Assembly: GCA_963810485.1 (NCBI GenBank)
Contig: CAWENQ010000004.1
Location: 806,001-870,000 of the forward strand
DNA: 64,000 nt
Direction of reading: 5' to 3'
Source of the DNA: DATKFM01 sp963810485
GTDB lineage: Bacteria > Pseudomonadota > Alphaproteobacteria > Dongiales > Dongiaceae
Shown here: positions 27,547-37,748 of the stretch, piece after piece
Layout: each line of letters starts with the position of its first letter
Position numbering within the stretch: position 1 is the first letter of the stretch
The notes under the pieces: model-generated
Database searches by the model: none
Told to the model about the DNA's origin: nothing
The model's input: only the letters and a program-made list of their open reading frames with translations
Program-made: the position numbers and the translations under genes

Positions 27547-29482
27547 ATGAGCGAGCCCGTGGCTCACGACTCGACCAACTCGACCAATTCCAGCCGCACG
27601 GCCTCGACGCCGATCGAGACCGTGATCGCCAATAGGCTGTCCCGGCGCACGGCCCTCTTGGGCATGAGCGCTGCCGCCGGCCTCGGCATGTTCGGCGGCC
27701 GCATCTTCGGCGCGGGTACCGCCGCCGCCGCTGCGCCGGCGCTGACATTCAGCGAACTGCCGCGCGTCTATGACGAAAAGGACCATGTCGCCCCCGGCTA
27801 CAGCAAACAGGTGCTGCTGCGCTGGGGCGATCCGATCATGCCGGGCGCCGGCGCCTTCGAGCCCGCGGCCATGACCGGCGGCGCCCAGGAAAAGCAGTTC
27901 GGCTACAACTGCGACTTCATCGGCTTCATGCCGCTGCCGGTGGGCTCCAACAGCTCCGACCACGGCCTGCTCTGCGTCAACCACGAATATGTCGATGCCC
28001 ACATCATGTGGCCAGGTTTGACCGAGGATGACGTGGCGACGAAGCTCGACAAGAACCAAGCCGAGGTCACCATGGCCGCTCACGGCCATTCGGTGGTCGA
28101 GATCAAGAAGACCGGCGGCCAATGGCAGGTGGTGGCTGATAGCGCCTACAACCGCCGCATCACCGCCAACACGGCGATCAAGCTGACCGGCCCCGCCGCC
28201 GGCCACGAGCTGCTGAAGACCTCGGCCGATCCCGCGGGCGCCGAGGTGCTGGGCACCCTGGACAATTGTTCCGGCGGCACCACGCCCTGGGGCACGGTGC
28301 TGTTCTGCGAAGAGGGTGCGTCCGGCTGGTTCGGCGGCGACGTGACGAAGGTGCCCAATCCGGCCCTCTTCGAGCGCGCCGGGTATGGCGAGCTGGGCGA
28401 CGAACTCGGCTGGACCCGCTATCAGGACCGTTTCAATGTCGACAAGGAACCGAACGAGCCGAACCGTTTCGACTGGGTGGTGGAGTATGATCCGTACACG
28501 CCGGGTTCGCAGCCGGTAAAACGCACGGCCCTGGGCCGCTTCGGCCATGAGGCGGCGACGACTGTCATCAACAAGGACGGCCGCGCTGTCGTCTATCTGG
28601 GCGACGATGACTACTTCGAGTACGCCTATCGTTTCGTCAGCAACGGCAAGGTCGATCTCACCGATCGCACCAAGAATGCGAGCCTGCTGGATGACGGCAC
28701 GCTGTCCGTCGCCCGCTTCAACGAGGATGGCACCTTGGATTGGCTGCCGCTGATTTTCGGCCAGGGTCCGCTGACGGCCGAAAACGGCTTCAACGAGCCA
28801 GGGCGACGTGGTGATGCAGGCGCGCAAGGCCGGCGATCTTCTGGGCGCCACGCCGATGGACCGGCCCGAGGACTTCGAGTCCAATCCGGTCACCGGCCGG
28901 GTCTATCTGGTGATGACCAAGAACAGCAAACGGAAGCCCGAGCAGATCAACGCTACCAACAGCAGGGCCAAGAACGTCACTGGCCATATCCTGGAGCTGC
29001 TGCCGCCGGGAGACGGCAAGGACGCCGACCATGCCGCGGCACAGTACAAATGGGACACTTTCATCCTCGCCGGCGATCCCGCCGTGGCGGAGCATGGCGC
29101 CAAGTACGGCGCCCAGGTTTCCGCGAACGGCTGGTTCGCCTGCCCCGACAATGTCGCCTTCGATCACCAGGGCCGCCTCTGGATCGCCACCGACGGCGCG
29201 CCGGATCTCGGCATCGCCGACGGTCTCTATGGCACGGAGGTCGAGGGGCCCGGCCGCGCAACGCCGAAGCTGCTCTATGCGGCGCCGATGGATGCGGAGG
29301 TCTGCGGGCCCTGCTTCACGCCCGATGGCCAGACCCTGTTCCTGGCCATCCAGCACCCCGCGGAAAAATCCGAGATGCTGGAGAAGGCCACGACCCGCTG
29401 GCCGGATTTCGACGAGAAGACTCCGCCACGGCCCTCCGTGGTGGTCATCACCAAGGACGGCGGCGGCGAGATCGGCGTCTAA
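27547..29482 (+). CDS. phoX: PhoX-type phosphatase (DUF839), one frameshift near 28799
   Basis: Periplasmic alkaline phosphatase of the PhoX family, about 645 residues after repair. A Tat signal is visible (NRLSRRTALLGMSAAAG), followed by a cleavage region rich in alanine. Family motifs are LLCVNHEY, TLDNCSGGTTPWGTVLFCEEG, GRFGHEAATTV and YLGDDDYFEYAYRF. The frame breaks at GAGCCAGGG; removing one C restores NEQGDVVMQARKAGDLLGATPMD and the rest of the protein (MDRPEDFESNP, WIATDG, GPCFTPDGQTLFLAIQHP). The enzyme would release phosphate from organic phosphoesters using calcium and iron. It is followed by a strong terminator. The stretch upstream may hold its promoter; no clear Pho box was identified. 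Confidence 0.9.
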
Positions 29483-29518
29483 GGGACGCCCGAGCCTGGG
29501 CTAATTGTGCATCCTACT

Positions 29519-29555
29519 CCTCCCCGGCAGCGCGATGCCGGGGAGGTTTTCTTTT
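29519..29555 (+). terminator. Rho-independent terminator after phoX
   Basis: Ten-base stem CCTCCCCGGC/GCCGGGGAGG with an eight-base loop, followed by TTTTCTTTT. It ends four bases before the stop of the convergent SDR gene. Confidence 0.9.
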
Positions 29556-29558
29556 GTC

Positions 29559-30296
29559 TCAGACCACGCCGCCATTGGCGCGCAGGGTCTGGCCGTTGAT
29601 CCAGGAACCGTCCGGCCCCACGAGAAAGGCCACGGCAGCGGCGATGTCCTCCGGCGTGCCCAGCCGTTCCAGCGGGCTCATCTTCGCCATGCGCTCCACC
29701 AGCTCCGGCGGCTTGCCGTTCAAGAAGAGATCGGTCGCCGTGGGTCCGGGCGCAATCGCGTTGACGGTAATCGAGCGGCCGCGCAGTTCCTTCGCGAGGA
29801 TTGCCGTCAGGGTTTCCACCGCCGCCTTGGTCGCGGCATAGACGCCATAGTTCTCCAGCTTCAGCCCGACTACGCTGGAGGCGAAATTGACGATGCGCCC
29901 GCCCTTGCGCAGCCGCCGCGCCGCCTCCCGCAGGCCGTTGAAGGTGCCCTTCAGGTTGATGGCGATCTGCCGGTCGAACAGCGCGTCGTCGCTCTCGCCG
30001 ATGGCTTTCAGCATCATGATGCCGGCGTTGTTCACCAGCACATCGGCGCCGCCGAAATTCGTCTCGGCGGCGTCGAACAGCCGCTTCACGGCTTGCGGAT
30101 CGCTGACATCGGCCTGCACCGCGACGGCGCGGCCTGCCTTGCCCGTGATCTTGCCCGCCAGGGCCTTGGCCGCCGCCTCGCTCCCGGAATAGTTGATCAC
30201 GACGGCAAAGCCATCGGCGGCCAAACGCTCGGCGGTTGCAGCACCGATGCCGCGGGAGGCGCCGGTGACGATGGCCGACTTACTGCTGTCGTTCAT
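29559..30296 (-). CDS. SDR family oxidoreductase
   Basis: A 245-residue classical SDR. The cofactor motif is TGASRGIG (residues 10-17), with VLVNNAGIM, the catalytic serine in VNFASSVVG, and YAATKAAVETL as the active-site Tyr-Lys. The C-terminal part is PEDIAAAVAFLVGPDGSWINGQTLRANGG. The closest pattern is the FabG/glucose dehydrogenase-like group in which the residues after the first strand favour NADPH (NYSGSEAAAKAL). ATG 30296 has GGAGAA just upstream. It is divergent from the GlcD-like gene, sharing an 88-base promoter region. Confidence 0.87.
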   Translation of the reverse strand: MNDSSKSAIVTGASRGIGAATAERLAADGFAVVINYSGSEAAAKALAGKITGKAGRAVAVQADVSDPQAVKRLFDAAETNFGGADVLVNNAGIMMLKAIGESDDALFDRQIAINLKGTFNGLREAARRLRKGGRIVNFASSVVGLKLENYGVYAATKAAVETLTAILAKELRGRSITVNAIAPGPTATDLFLNGKPPELVERMAKMSPLERLGTPEDIAAAVAFLVGPDGSWINGQTLRANGGVV

Positions 30297-30384
30297 TTCA
30301 TTCTCCAACTGATCGGCATTTCCACAATTGCATTCGCGACCGCCGCCGTTGACATCGGCGTGCCGCCCGGCGGGAATGCACAGC

Positions 30385-31765
30385 ATGAATGCGCCCGACC
30401 TTGCCGGCCAGCTTTTCCAGGAACTCGGCCCCGACATCGTCTCCACCGACGCCGATCTCCGCCAGCGCCGCGCCGGCGACTGGAGCGGCGCGCCCAAGTC
30501 GGTGCCGCCGGCGATCCTGCGGCCGCGATCCACCGACGAGGTCTCCCGCTGCCTCGCCCTCTGCCACAAGCTGGGCATCCCCGTGGTGCCCCAGGGCGGC
30601 ATGACCGGGCTGGCTGGCGGCGCCAATCCGGCGCCGGGCCAGATCGTGCTGTCGCTGGATCGCATGTCCGGCGTGGAGGAACTGGACCGGGAAGCATCCG
30701 CCCTCACCGTCCGGGCCGGCACGCCCTTGCAGGTGGCGCAGGAGGCGGCCCGAGATGCCGGGCTCTATCTCGGCCTGGATATCGGCTCCCGCGGGAGCTG
30801 CCAGATCGGCGGCAACCTCGCCACCAATGCCGGCGGCAACCGGGTGATCCGCTATGGCATGGCCCGCGCCCTGGTGCTGGGCCTGGAGGTGGTACTGGCC
30901 GACGGTACCGTCATCACCGCGCTCGACAAGGCGATGAAGAACAACACCGGCTATGACCTGAAGCAGCTCTTCATTGGCGCCGAGGGCACGCTGGGCGTCA
31001 TCACCCGCGCCGTGTTGCGGCTGCATCCCCTGCCCCGCAGCCGCACGACGGCGTTCCTGTCCACCACCGGCTTCGACGCCGGCTTGCGCCTGCTGCGGCG
31101 GCTGCAGAGCGAGCTCGGCGGCATCAGCGCCTTCGAGGTAATGTGGCCGGATTTCTATGACTATGTCGCCGGCCATCCCGATACCGGCGTGACGCCGCTG
31201 CCCAAGGGCCAGCCGTTCTACGTGCTGACTGAATATGAGGGAAACGATGCGGCCGGCGATGGCGGCCGTGTCGAAGCAGCGCTGGCGGGCGCGCTGGAGG
31301 CCGGGGACGTCACTGACGCCGTCATCGCCAAGACCGAGAAGGAGGCGCGGGATTTCTGGACGGTGCGCGAGGGCCTGGCGCTGGAGCGGCTGCCCCATAT
31401 CGTGAACTACGATGTCAGCCTGGCCATCGGCCGCATCGGCGAATTCGCCGACCGTTGCCGCGGCGCGCTGGCCAAACGCTGGCCGGATGGCACTTCCACG
31501 TTCTACGGCCATATCGGCGACGGCAACCTGCATATCTCCGCCAGCGCCGGCGCGACCGCCGGCAATGTCGAGCATGAGATGGATGAGATCGTCTACGAGA
31601 TCGTCGGCGCGATGCAGGGCAGCATCTCCGCCGAGCACGGCATCGGCCTGTTGAAGCGCCCCTACCTCAACCGCTCCCGGTCCGAAGCCGAGATAGAGCT
31701 GATGCGCCGGATCAAGGCCGCGTTCGATCCCCGGGGGATTTCTGAATCCGGGAAAGGTGATTTAG
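30385..31765 (+). CDS. FAD-linked D-2-hydroxyacid dehydrogenase (GlcD-like), 3' frameshift
   Basis: FAD-dependent oxidase/dehydrogenase of the GlcD / D-lactate dehydrogenase type, about 459 residues. The FAD-binding motifs are VPQGGMTGLAGGANP and QIGGNLATNAGGNRV; the C-terminal cap carries YGHIGDGNLHI and the family motif SAEHGIGLLKR. The frame as given runs to a stop at 31800, but one extra T in GGGATTTCTG at about 31740 hides the normal end GILNPGKVI with its stop at 31763-31765. ATG 30385 is preferred because GGCGGGA lies nine bases before it. The substrate is likely a D-2-hydroxyacid such as D-lactate or D-2-hydroxyglutarate. Confidence 0.87.
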
Positions 31766-31787
31766 CCAGTATCAAACGAAACACCTT

Positions 31788-31966
31788 CCTCCCCCCTTGA
31801 GGGGGAGGATGGATCAGCGAGCGTCAGCGAGATGATCCAGGAGGGGGGTGTCTCAAGGACGTAAGCAATTCGTGAAAACCGAATTGGCTTGATCTAAATC
31901 GTCGCTACCGAGCCACACCCCCCACCCGCTCGCTCAGGCTCGCGACCTCCCCCTCAAGGGGGGAGG
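31788..31966. repeat. Family B inverted hairpin element
   Basis: About 180 bp flanked by hairpins of the form CCTCCCCCTTGAGGGGGAGG in opposite orientation. Inner segments are also partly complementary (GATCAGCGAGCG on the left; CGCTCGCTCAGG on the right). It lies between two convergent genes. Only one copy is in this window. Confidence 0.7.
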
Positions 31967-32015
31967 TTTGATTTCAAACTATGTGATCTGAGAAAATGCG
32001 CCTTAGGTCGGGCCA

Positions 32016-33556
32016 CTAGAACGTCGCGCCCAGGTGCCAGGGGGCGAATTCGTCGTCGCCGTAGCCGTACTCTTCGCTGCGGCTCTTCTTGCCCGACGCC
32101 GTTTCCAGAATCATCTTGAAGATGCGCTCGCCCATTTCCTGCACCGTCGCCGTGCCGTCGGCGATCTCGCCGCAGTTGATGTCCATGTCGTCCTTCATGC
32201 GCTGATACATCGGCGTGTTTGTCGCCAGCTTCAGGCTGGGCGACGGCTTGCAGCCATAGCAGGAGCCGCGGCCGGTGGTGAAGCAGATGAGATTGGCGCC
32301 GCCCGCCACCTGACCGGTGGCCGACACCGGGTCATAGCCCGGCGTGTCCATGAACACGAAGCCGCGCGCCTGTCACCGTCTCGGCATAGCGGTAGACCTC
32401 CACCATGTCGGCGCTGCCGCCCTTGGCCGCCGCACCCAGGGATTTCTCCAGGATGGTGGAAAGACCGCCGGCCTTGTTGCCGGGCGACGGATTGTTGTCG
32501 AGGCTGCCCTTGTTGGTGGCGGCATATTCCTCCCACCATTTCAGCAGGTCGATCAGCTTCTGGCCGACCTGCTGGCTGACGGCGCGGCGCAGCAGCATAT
32601 GCTCGGCGCCATAGATTTCCGGCGTCTCGCTGAGGATCGCCGTGCCGCCGTTCTTCACCAGCAGATCGACCGCCGCGCCCAGCGCCGGGTTGGCGGTGAT
32701 GCCGGAGAAGCCGTCGGAGCCGCCGCATTGCAGGCCGACCGTCAGATGCTTGGCCGCAACGGTCTCCCGCTTCACCGCATTGGCGGCCGGCAGCATCTGC
32801 TTGATGCGCTCGACGCCGGCGCGGACGGTGGCGTTGGTGCCGCCCACTTCCTGCATGACGAAGGTATGGATGCGGTCGCCCACCTTGATGCCCTGGGATT
32901 CCACCAGGCGGCTCATCTGGTTGGCTTCGCAGCCCAGGCCGATGATCAGCACCGCGGCGAAGTTCGGATGATGGGCATAGCCGGCGATCGTCCGCCGCAG
33001 CAGGTCGATCGGCTCGCCCTCGCTGGCACCGGCGCAGCCGTCGGTATGGGTCAGGGCCACCACGCCATCTATGTTCGGATAGTCGGCCAGGGCATTCGGC
33101 CCGCGGAACTGGTCGGCAGATGATCCGCGCCACCGTGGCCGAGCAGTTCACCGTGGTCAGGATGCCGATATAGTTCCGCGTCGCCACGGTGCCGTCGGCG
33201 CGGATGATGCCCTGGAAGGTGGCCGCCTCGGCCTCCGGCAGCGGCGGCTCGTTGCGCCGCTCAGAGCCGATGCTGTGGTCGGCGGTGCTGGGCCGGAACT
33301 CCAGGTTATGGGTGTGGATATGCTGGCCCGGCGCGATGGTCTTGGTGGCCACGCCGATGATCTGGCCATATTTGCGAACCGTTTCGCCGGCCGCGATCGC
33401 CTTGACCGCCACCTTGTGGCCCTTGCCCACCGGCTCCTGCACCTTGACCTTGCCGCCCTCGATCCCGTCGCCGGGCTTGAGGTCGCGCATGGCGAGGACC
33501 AGGGGATCGGCGGCATGGAGCCGGAGGGTGGGGGACAACAGATCGATTTCAGCCAT
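32016..33556 (-). pseudogene. UxaA-type altronate/galactarate dehydratase-family enzyme, two frameshifts
   Basis: UxaA-family hydro-lyase, about 513 residues when repaired. An N-terminal SAF domain (residues 1-95, with DLKPGDGIEGGKVKVQEP and GQHIHTHNLE) is fused to the catalytic domain: GYVRADGTVATRN-like GIIRADGTVATRNYIGI, VALTHTDGCAG, LIIGLGCEANQ, LQCGGSDGFSGITANPALG and FTTGRGSCYGCKPSPSLK with iron-ligand cysteines. The frame breaks near 33119 (one extra A on the plus strand) and near 32365 (a GC-repeat, base or dinucleotide missing); bridging both gives an uninterrupted match. All key residues are intact, so errors in the sequence are the simplest cause. The sugar acid substrate is not certain. 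Confidence 0.82.
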
Positions 33557-33703
33557 CGGATCTACCTTGGAATTGACCTGGGAAAGCGGCGCCGGAAACC
33601 CGCCCGTCGCGCGGACGATACAATAGCATCGCCCAGCGCCCTCTGCACAACAACCGCCTGACGGAAACGCCTGACAAAGCCTCCGGCCATCACCCAAAAA
33701 TGG

Positions 33704-33758
33704 TTGCGAATGCCTGATTTTGCGAGCCATTTTGCCGTATGCATTGCGAACGCATTGC
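33704..33758. promoter_or_regulatory. Repeated motif upstream of molybdenum hydroxylase operon
   Basis: TTGCGAATGC (33704) and TTGCGAACGC (33744) are near-identical and 40 bases apart, about four helical turns. The second is embedded in a tandem GCATTGC repeat (33741 and 33752, spaced 11 bases, one turn). This 316-base gap separates the leftward UxaA-family gene from the rightward operon at 33873 and holds no gene. Regulator binding is suggested but unproven. Confidence 0.35.
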
Positions 33759-33872
33759 AGAACTGCGCCACCCGCTTGGCCCTTGCCTATGCCATGGCGC
33801 GACCGCTACGTTTACCTCGGGCGCGATCAATTCCGGCGCGCGTATCGAAACCCCAGAACCCGAAAAATCACC

Positions 33873-34736
33873 ATGCAATATGAAGCTCCGACGACGATTA
33901 ATGCGGCAGTGAAGCTGCTGGCCGGCAAGGCGCGGACACCGCGCGTGCTGGGCGGCGGCACCGACCTTCTGGTGCAGATGCGCACCGGCCGGATCGAGCC
34001 TGATCTGCTGGTGGATGTGAAGCGGATCCCCGGCATGCGGGACATCGCCGCCAAGGCCGGCGGCTTCCGGATCGGCGCCGCGGTCTCCGGCTCCGAAATG
34101 GGCGAACACAAGGCCTTGAAGAAGGCCTGGCCGGGCGTGGTCGAGGCCGCGAACCTGATCGGCTCGACCCAGATCCAGGGCCGCGCCACAATCGCCGGCA
34201 ATCTCTGCAACGCCTCGCCGGCGGCCGACAGCGTGCCCGCCTTGGTGGCTGCCGGGGCGAGCGCGGTCATCGCCGGCCCCAAGGGCAAGCGCACTGTTCC
34301 GGTGGAGAAGGTTCCCACCGCCCCCGGCAAGACCAGCCTGAAGAAGGGCGAGCTGGTGGAGGCGATCCTGCTGCCGAAGCGGGCGCCCCGCTCGGGCGAC
34401 GCCTATCTGCGCCTGATCCCGCGTTCGGAAATGGACATTGCCGTGGTCGGCGTGGGCGTCAACCTGACCCTGGACGCCAAGGGCGTCTGCACCGCCGCCC
34501 GGGTGTCGCTGGGCGCGGTCGCCGCCCAGGTTCTGCTGGTGGCCGATGCCGCCAAGGCCCTGATCGGCAGCAAGGTGGATGATGCGGCCCTCGACAGGCT
34601 GGCCGCCGCCTGCTCCGCCGCCTGCCGTCCGATCGACGACAAGCGCGGCACCAAGGAATACCGCATCGAGATCGCTGGCGTGCTTGCACGCCGCGCGGCA
34701 CAAATCGCCCTAAAGCGCGCGAAGGGAAGCAAATAA
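33873..34736 (+). CDS. Molybdenum hydroxylase FAD-binding (medium) subunit
   Basis: A 287-residue CoxM/CutM-like flavin subunit of a xanthine dehydrogenase-family enzyme. FAD-binding motifs are LGGGTDLLVQM (about residue 27) and TIAGNLCNASPAADSVPAL; the C-terminal CO_deh_flav_C domain contains YLRLIPRSEMDIAVVGVGV. ATG 33873 is chosen because the domain begins MQYEAPTTINAAVKLL as in the family. Its stop shares a base with the next start (TAATG). It passes electrons from the FeS subunit to an external acceptor. The substrate is unknown; see the large subunit. Confidence 0.9.
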   Translation: MQYEAPTTINAAVKLLAGKARTPRVLGGGTDLLVQMRTGRIEPDLLVDVKRIPGMRDIAAKAGGFRIGAAVSGSEMGEHKALKKAWPGVVEAANLIGSTQIQGRATIAGNLCNASPAADSVPALVAAGASAVIAGPKGKRTVPVEKVPTAPGKTSLKKGELVEAILLPKRAPRSGDAYLRLIPRSEMDIAVVGVGVNLTLDAKGVCTAARVSLGAVAAQVLLVADAAKALIGSKVDDAALDRLAAACSAACRPIDDKRGTKEYRIEIAGVLARRAAQIALKRAKGSK

Positions 34737-35212
34737 TGTCTCAGGTTCGTGTTTCGACGAAAATCAACGGCGACGCCATCGAGTTCCTCTGCGAGGCGGA
34801 TGAGCCGCTTCTGGACGTGCTCCGCGATCGCCTGGGCCTGACCGGCGCCAAGGAAGGCTGTGGCACCGGCGATTGCGGCGCCTGCAGCGTCACCGTCGAC
34901 GGCCGCCTGGTCTGCTCCTGCCTGGTGCTCGGCGCCGAGGCCGAGGGCCGGGAGATCCGCACCATCGAGGGCATGGCCAAAGGCGAGACCCTGCATCCTC
35001 TGCAGAAGAAGTTCATCGAGCATGCCGCCCTGCAATGCGGCATCTGTACGCCCGGGTTCCTGATTGCAGCAAAGTCGCTGCTGGAGCGGAATTCCAACCC
35101 CTCGGAACATGAAATCCGCTTCTGGCTTGCCGGCAATCTTTGCCGCTGCACCGGATACGACAAGATCGTGCGCGCGGTGCAGGCCGCCGCCGCTGAGATG
35201 AGAAAGGGCTGA
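34736..35212 (+). CDS. Molybdenum hydroxylase [2Fe-2S] (small) subunit
   Basis: A 158-residue CoxS-like subunit with two [2Fe-2S] clusters. The plant-type cluster uses C42, C47, C50 and C62 (GCGTGDCGAC then CSC). The C-terminal helical cluster uses C101, C104, C136 and C138 (CGICTPG and LCRCTGY). Length and spacing match the family exactly. It is encoded between the flavin and molybdenum subunits, in the usual M-S-L order, and is intact. Confidence 0.95.
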   Translation: MSQVRVSTKINGDAIEFLCEADEPLLDVLRDRLGLTGAKEGCGTGDCGACSVTVDGRLVCSCLVLGAEAEGREIRTIEGMAKGETLHPLQKKFIEHAALQCGICTPGFLIAAKSLLERNSNPSEHEIRFWLAGNLCRCTGYDKIVRAVQAAAAEMRKG

Positions 35213-35215
35213 ACC

Positions 35216-37493
35216 ATGCCATTGGACCCGCAAACCGATGTGAAGAGCCGCAAGTTCAAAGTCGTCGGCACCCGCCCGCTGCGTCCCGACGGCATCGACA
35301 AGGTGACCGGCCGCGCCAAGTTCGGCGCTGACGCCACGGCGCCCGGGCATGCTGGTGGGCCGCGTCCTGCGCAGCCCCCACGCCCATGCGCGCATTCGCA
35401 AGATCGACGTCTCGAAGGCCGAGAAGCTGTCGGGTGTGAAGGCGGTGATCACGTCAGCCGATTTCACCGACGGCGCCAATCTCGACAGCGGCACGCGCAA
35501 CGTGCTGGTCAATGTCATGGCGCGCGAGAAGGCGCTCTATGAGGGCCATGCAGTCGCTGCCGTCGCCGCCATCAGCGCTGCCGTGGCCAAGAAGGCGCTG
35601 GCGCTGATCAAGGTCGACTATGAAGTGCTGCCTCACGTCACCGATGTGGATGAGGCGATGAAGCCCACCGCGCCGGTGCTGCATGCGGACATTTTCACCG
35701 GCGGCGTCGAGCCCAAGCCGAAGAAGGCGTCCAACGTCGCCTTCCGACATGAGTTCGGCCATGGCGACGTGGAGAAAGGCTTCAAGGAAGCCGACGCCAT
35801 CGTCGCGCGCAGCTTCAAGACCGCGGCGACGCACCAGGGCTATATCGAGCCCCATGCCTGCCTCGCCAGCGTAGGCCCAGACGGCCAGGGCGAGCTTTGG
35901 GTCTGCACCCAGGGCCACTTCATGGTGCGCAATACCTGCGCCGCGCTCCTCGGCATGGACGTGTCGAAGCTGCGGGTCACCGCGTCGGAGATCGGCGGCG
36001 GCTTCGGCGGCAAGACCACCGTGTTCATCGAGCCGGTGGCGCTGGCGCTGTCGCGCAAGGCGAACCGGCCGGTCAAGGTGGTGATGAGCCGCGAAGAGGT
36101 GTTCAAGGCCACCGGCCCCACCGCATCCAGCAGCATCGACGTCAAGATAGGCGCCAAGAAGGACGGCCGTATCACCGCGGCCTGGGCCGAGTTACGCTAC
36201 CAGGGCGGCGCCTTCCCGGGCTCGCTGGTGGACATGGGCGCGATGACCGCCTTTGCCTGCTACGACCTGGAGAACGTGAAGACCGTCGGCTACGACGTGG
36301 TCTGCAACCGGCCGAAGCTGGCCGCCTACCGCGCGCCCAGCGCGCCGATGGCGGCCTTCGCGGTGGAGAGCGTGGTCGAGGAGCTGGCGCAGAAGATCGG
36401 CGTGAACTCCATGGATTTCCGGCTGAAGAACGCGGCCAAGGAAGGCACCAAGTCGTCCTACGGCCCGGTCTATCCGCCGATCGGCATCCGCGCCACGCTG
36501 GAAGCCGCAAAGAACCATCCGCACTACAAGGCGCCGCTCGGCCCCAACCAGGGCCGCGGCGTGGCCTGCGGTTTCTGGTTCAATTTCGGTGGGCAGACCT
36601 GCACCTCCCTCAACCTCAACATCGACGGCACCGTGGGTGTCGCGGTTGGCACGCCTGACATCGGCGGCTCCCGCGCCTCGATGTGCCTGATGGCGGCGGA
36701 GGAGCTGGGCATCCCCTATGAGAAGGTCCGCACCATCGTCGCCGACACCAGCTCGCTGGGCTACAACGACGTCACCGACGGCAGCCGCACGACGTTCTCC
36801 AGCGGCCTCGCCACCATCGCGGCCGCCCGGGATGCCATCAAGAAGCTGTGCGAACGCGCCGCCAAGACCTGGGGCATCTCGCCCGACGCCGTGGTCTGGG
36901 AGAATGGCTATGCCAAACCTGCCGGCTCCAATGCCGGCAACTTCGAGCCGCTATCGCTCGCCGATCTCGCCGCCAACGCGGCGAACACCGGCGGCCCGAT
37001 CGCCGGCCATTACGAGATCAATGCCGACGGCGCCGGCGTCAGCTTCGCCACTCACATGGTGGACACGGAGATCGACAAGGAGACCGGCAAGGTCCAGATC
37101 AAGCGCTATACCGTGTTCCAGGATGCCGGCAAAGCCATCCACCCCAGCTACGTGGAAGGCCAGTATCAGGGCGGCGCGGTGCAGGGCATCGGCTGGGCGC
37201 TGAACGAGGAATACATCTACGGCGAGGACGGAAGGCTGCAGAATGCGGGCTTCCTCGACTACCGCATTCCCGTCTGCTCCGACCTGCCGATGATCGACGC
37301 GGTGATCCTGGAGATCCCGAATCCCGGTCATCCCTATGGCGTGCGCGGCGTCGGCGAGACCTCGATCGTTCCGCCGATGGCCGCAATCGCCAACTCCGTC
37401 TCGGCGGCCGCGGGCGTGCGCATGACAGAGCTGCCGATGTCGCCGCCCAAGCTGCTGAAGGCCATCAACGAGAAGAAAGCCGGCAAGCGCTAA
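35216..37493 (+). CDS. Molybdenum hydroxylase molybdopterin (large) subunit, one frameshift near 35345
   Basis: About 758 residues. The start (MPLDPQTDVKSRKF) and the rest are separated by one extra G in GCGCCCGGGCATG; removing it joins FGADATAPG to MLVGRVLRSPHAHARI, the usual sequence. Cofactor motifs are EIGGGFGGKT and AYRAPSAPMAAFAVES, and the catalytic base glutamate lies in VRGVGETSIVPP near the C-terminus. The AYRAPSAP loop differs from the AYRCSFR loop of true CO dehydrogenase, so this is an aerobic hydroxylase of another type. Linkage to nicotinamidase makes an N-heterocycle a reasonable guess, but it is not proven. Confidence 0.87.
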
Positions 37494-37502
37494 GGCGTAT
37501 CC

Positions 37503-37748
37503 ATGGCGAAGATCATCCTTCCGGGCTCGATGCGTGCCGCCGCCGGCGGCCGCACCGAGTTCGAGGTGGATGCGCCGAACGTGCAGCAGGGGCTGGCGCG
37601 GCTGAGCCGGGAGTATCCGAAACTCAAACCGCTGTTCGATCGCGGCTTCTCCGTCTCCATCGACAATCTCATCTACCGTGACGCCGGCCTGCAGCCTCTC
37701 GCCGCCAATAGCGAAGTCTACATCCTGCCATACATGCAGGGAGGATGA
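37503..37748 (+). CDS. MoaD/ThiS-family ubiquitin-like sulfur carrier
   Basis: An 81-residue beta-grasp protein ending in Gly-Gly (YILPYMQGG), the feature needed for adenylation and thiocarboxylate formation in MoaD/ThiS carriers. It begins MAKIILPGSMRAAAGG and has DNLIYRDAGLQPLAANSEVYILP, typical of the MoaD2-like group. It lies 9 bases after a molybdenum hydroxylase large subunit and overlaps the nicotinamidase gene by 4 bases. A dedicated role in molybdopterin supply, or another sulfur transfer, is inferred from this position. Confidence 0.85.
   Translation: MAKIILPGSMRAAAGGRTEFEVDAPNVQQGLARLSREYPKLKPLFDRGFSVSIDNLIYRDAGLQPLAANSEVYILPYMQGG

Noticed and set aside
31741..31800. The extended C-terminus of the GlcD-like protein up to 31800
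   Set aside because: It results from one extra T; the alternative frame gives the canonical ending GILNPGKVI, and the extension runs into a repeat.
33720..33872. A longer N-terminus for the first molybdenum hydroxylase flavin subunit
   Set aside because: The added residues are not family-like and would cover the probable promoter; the domain starts at the ATG at 33873.
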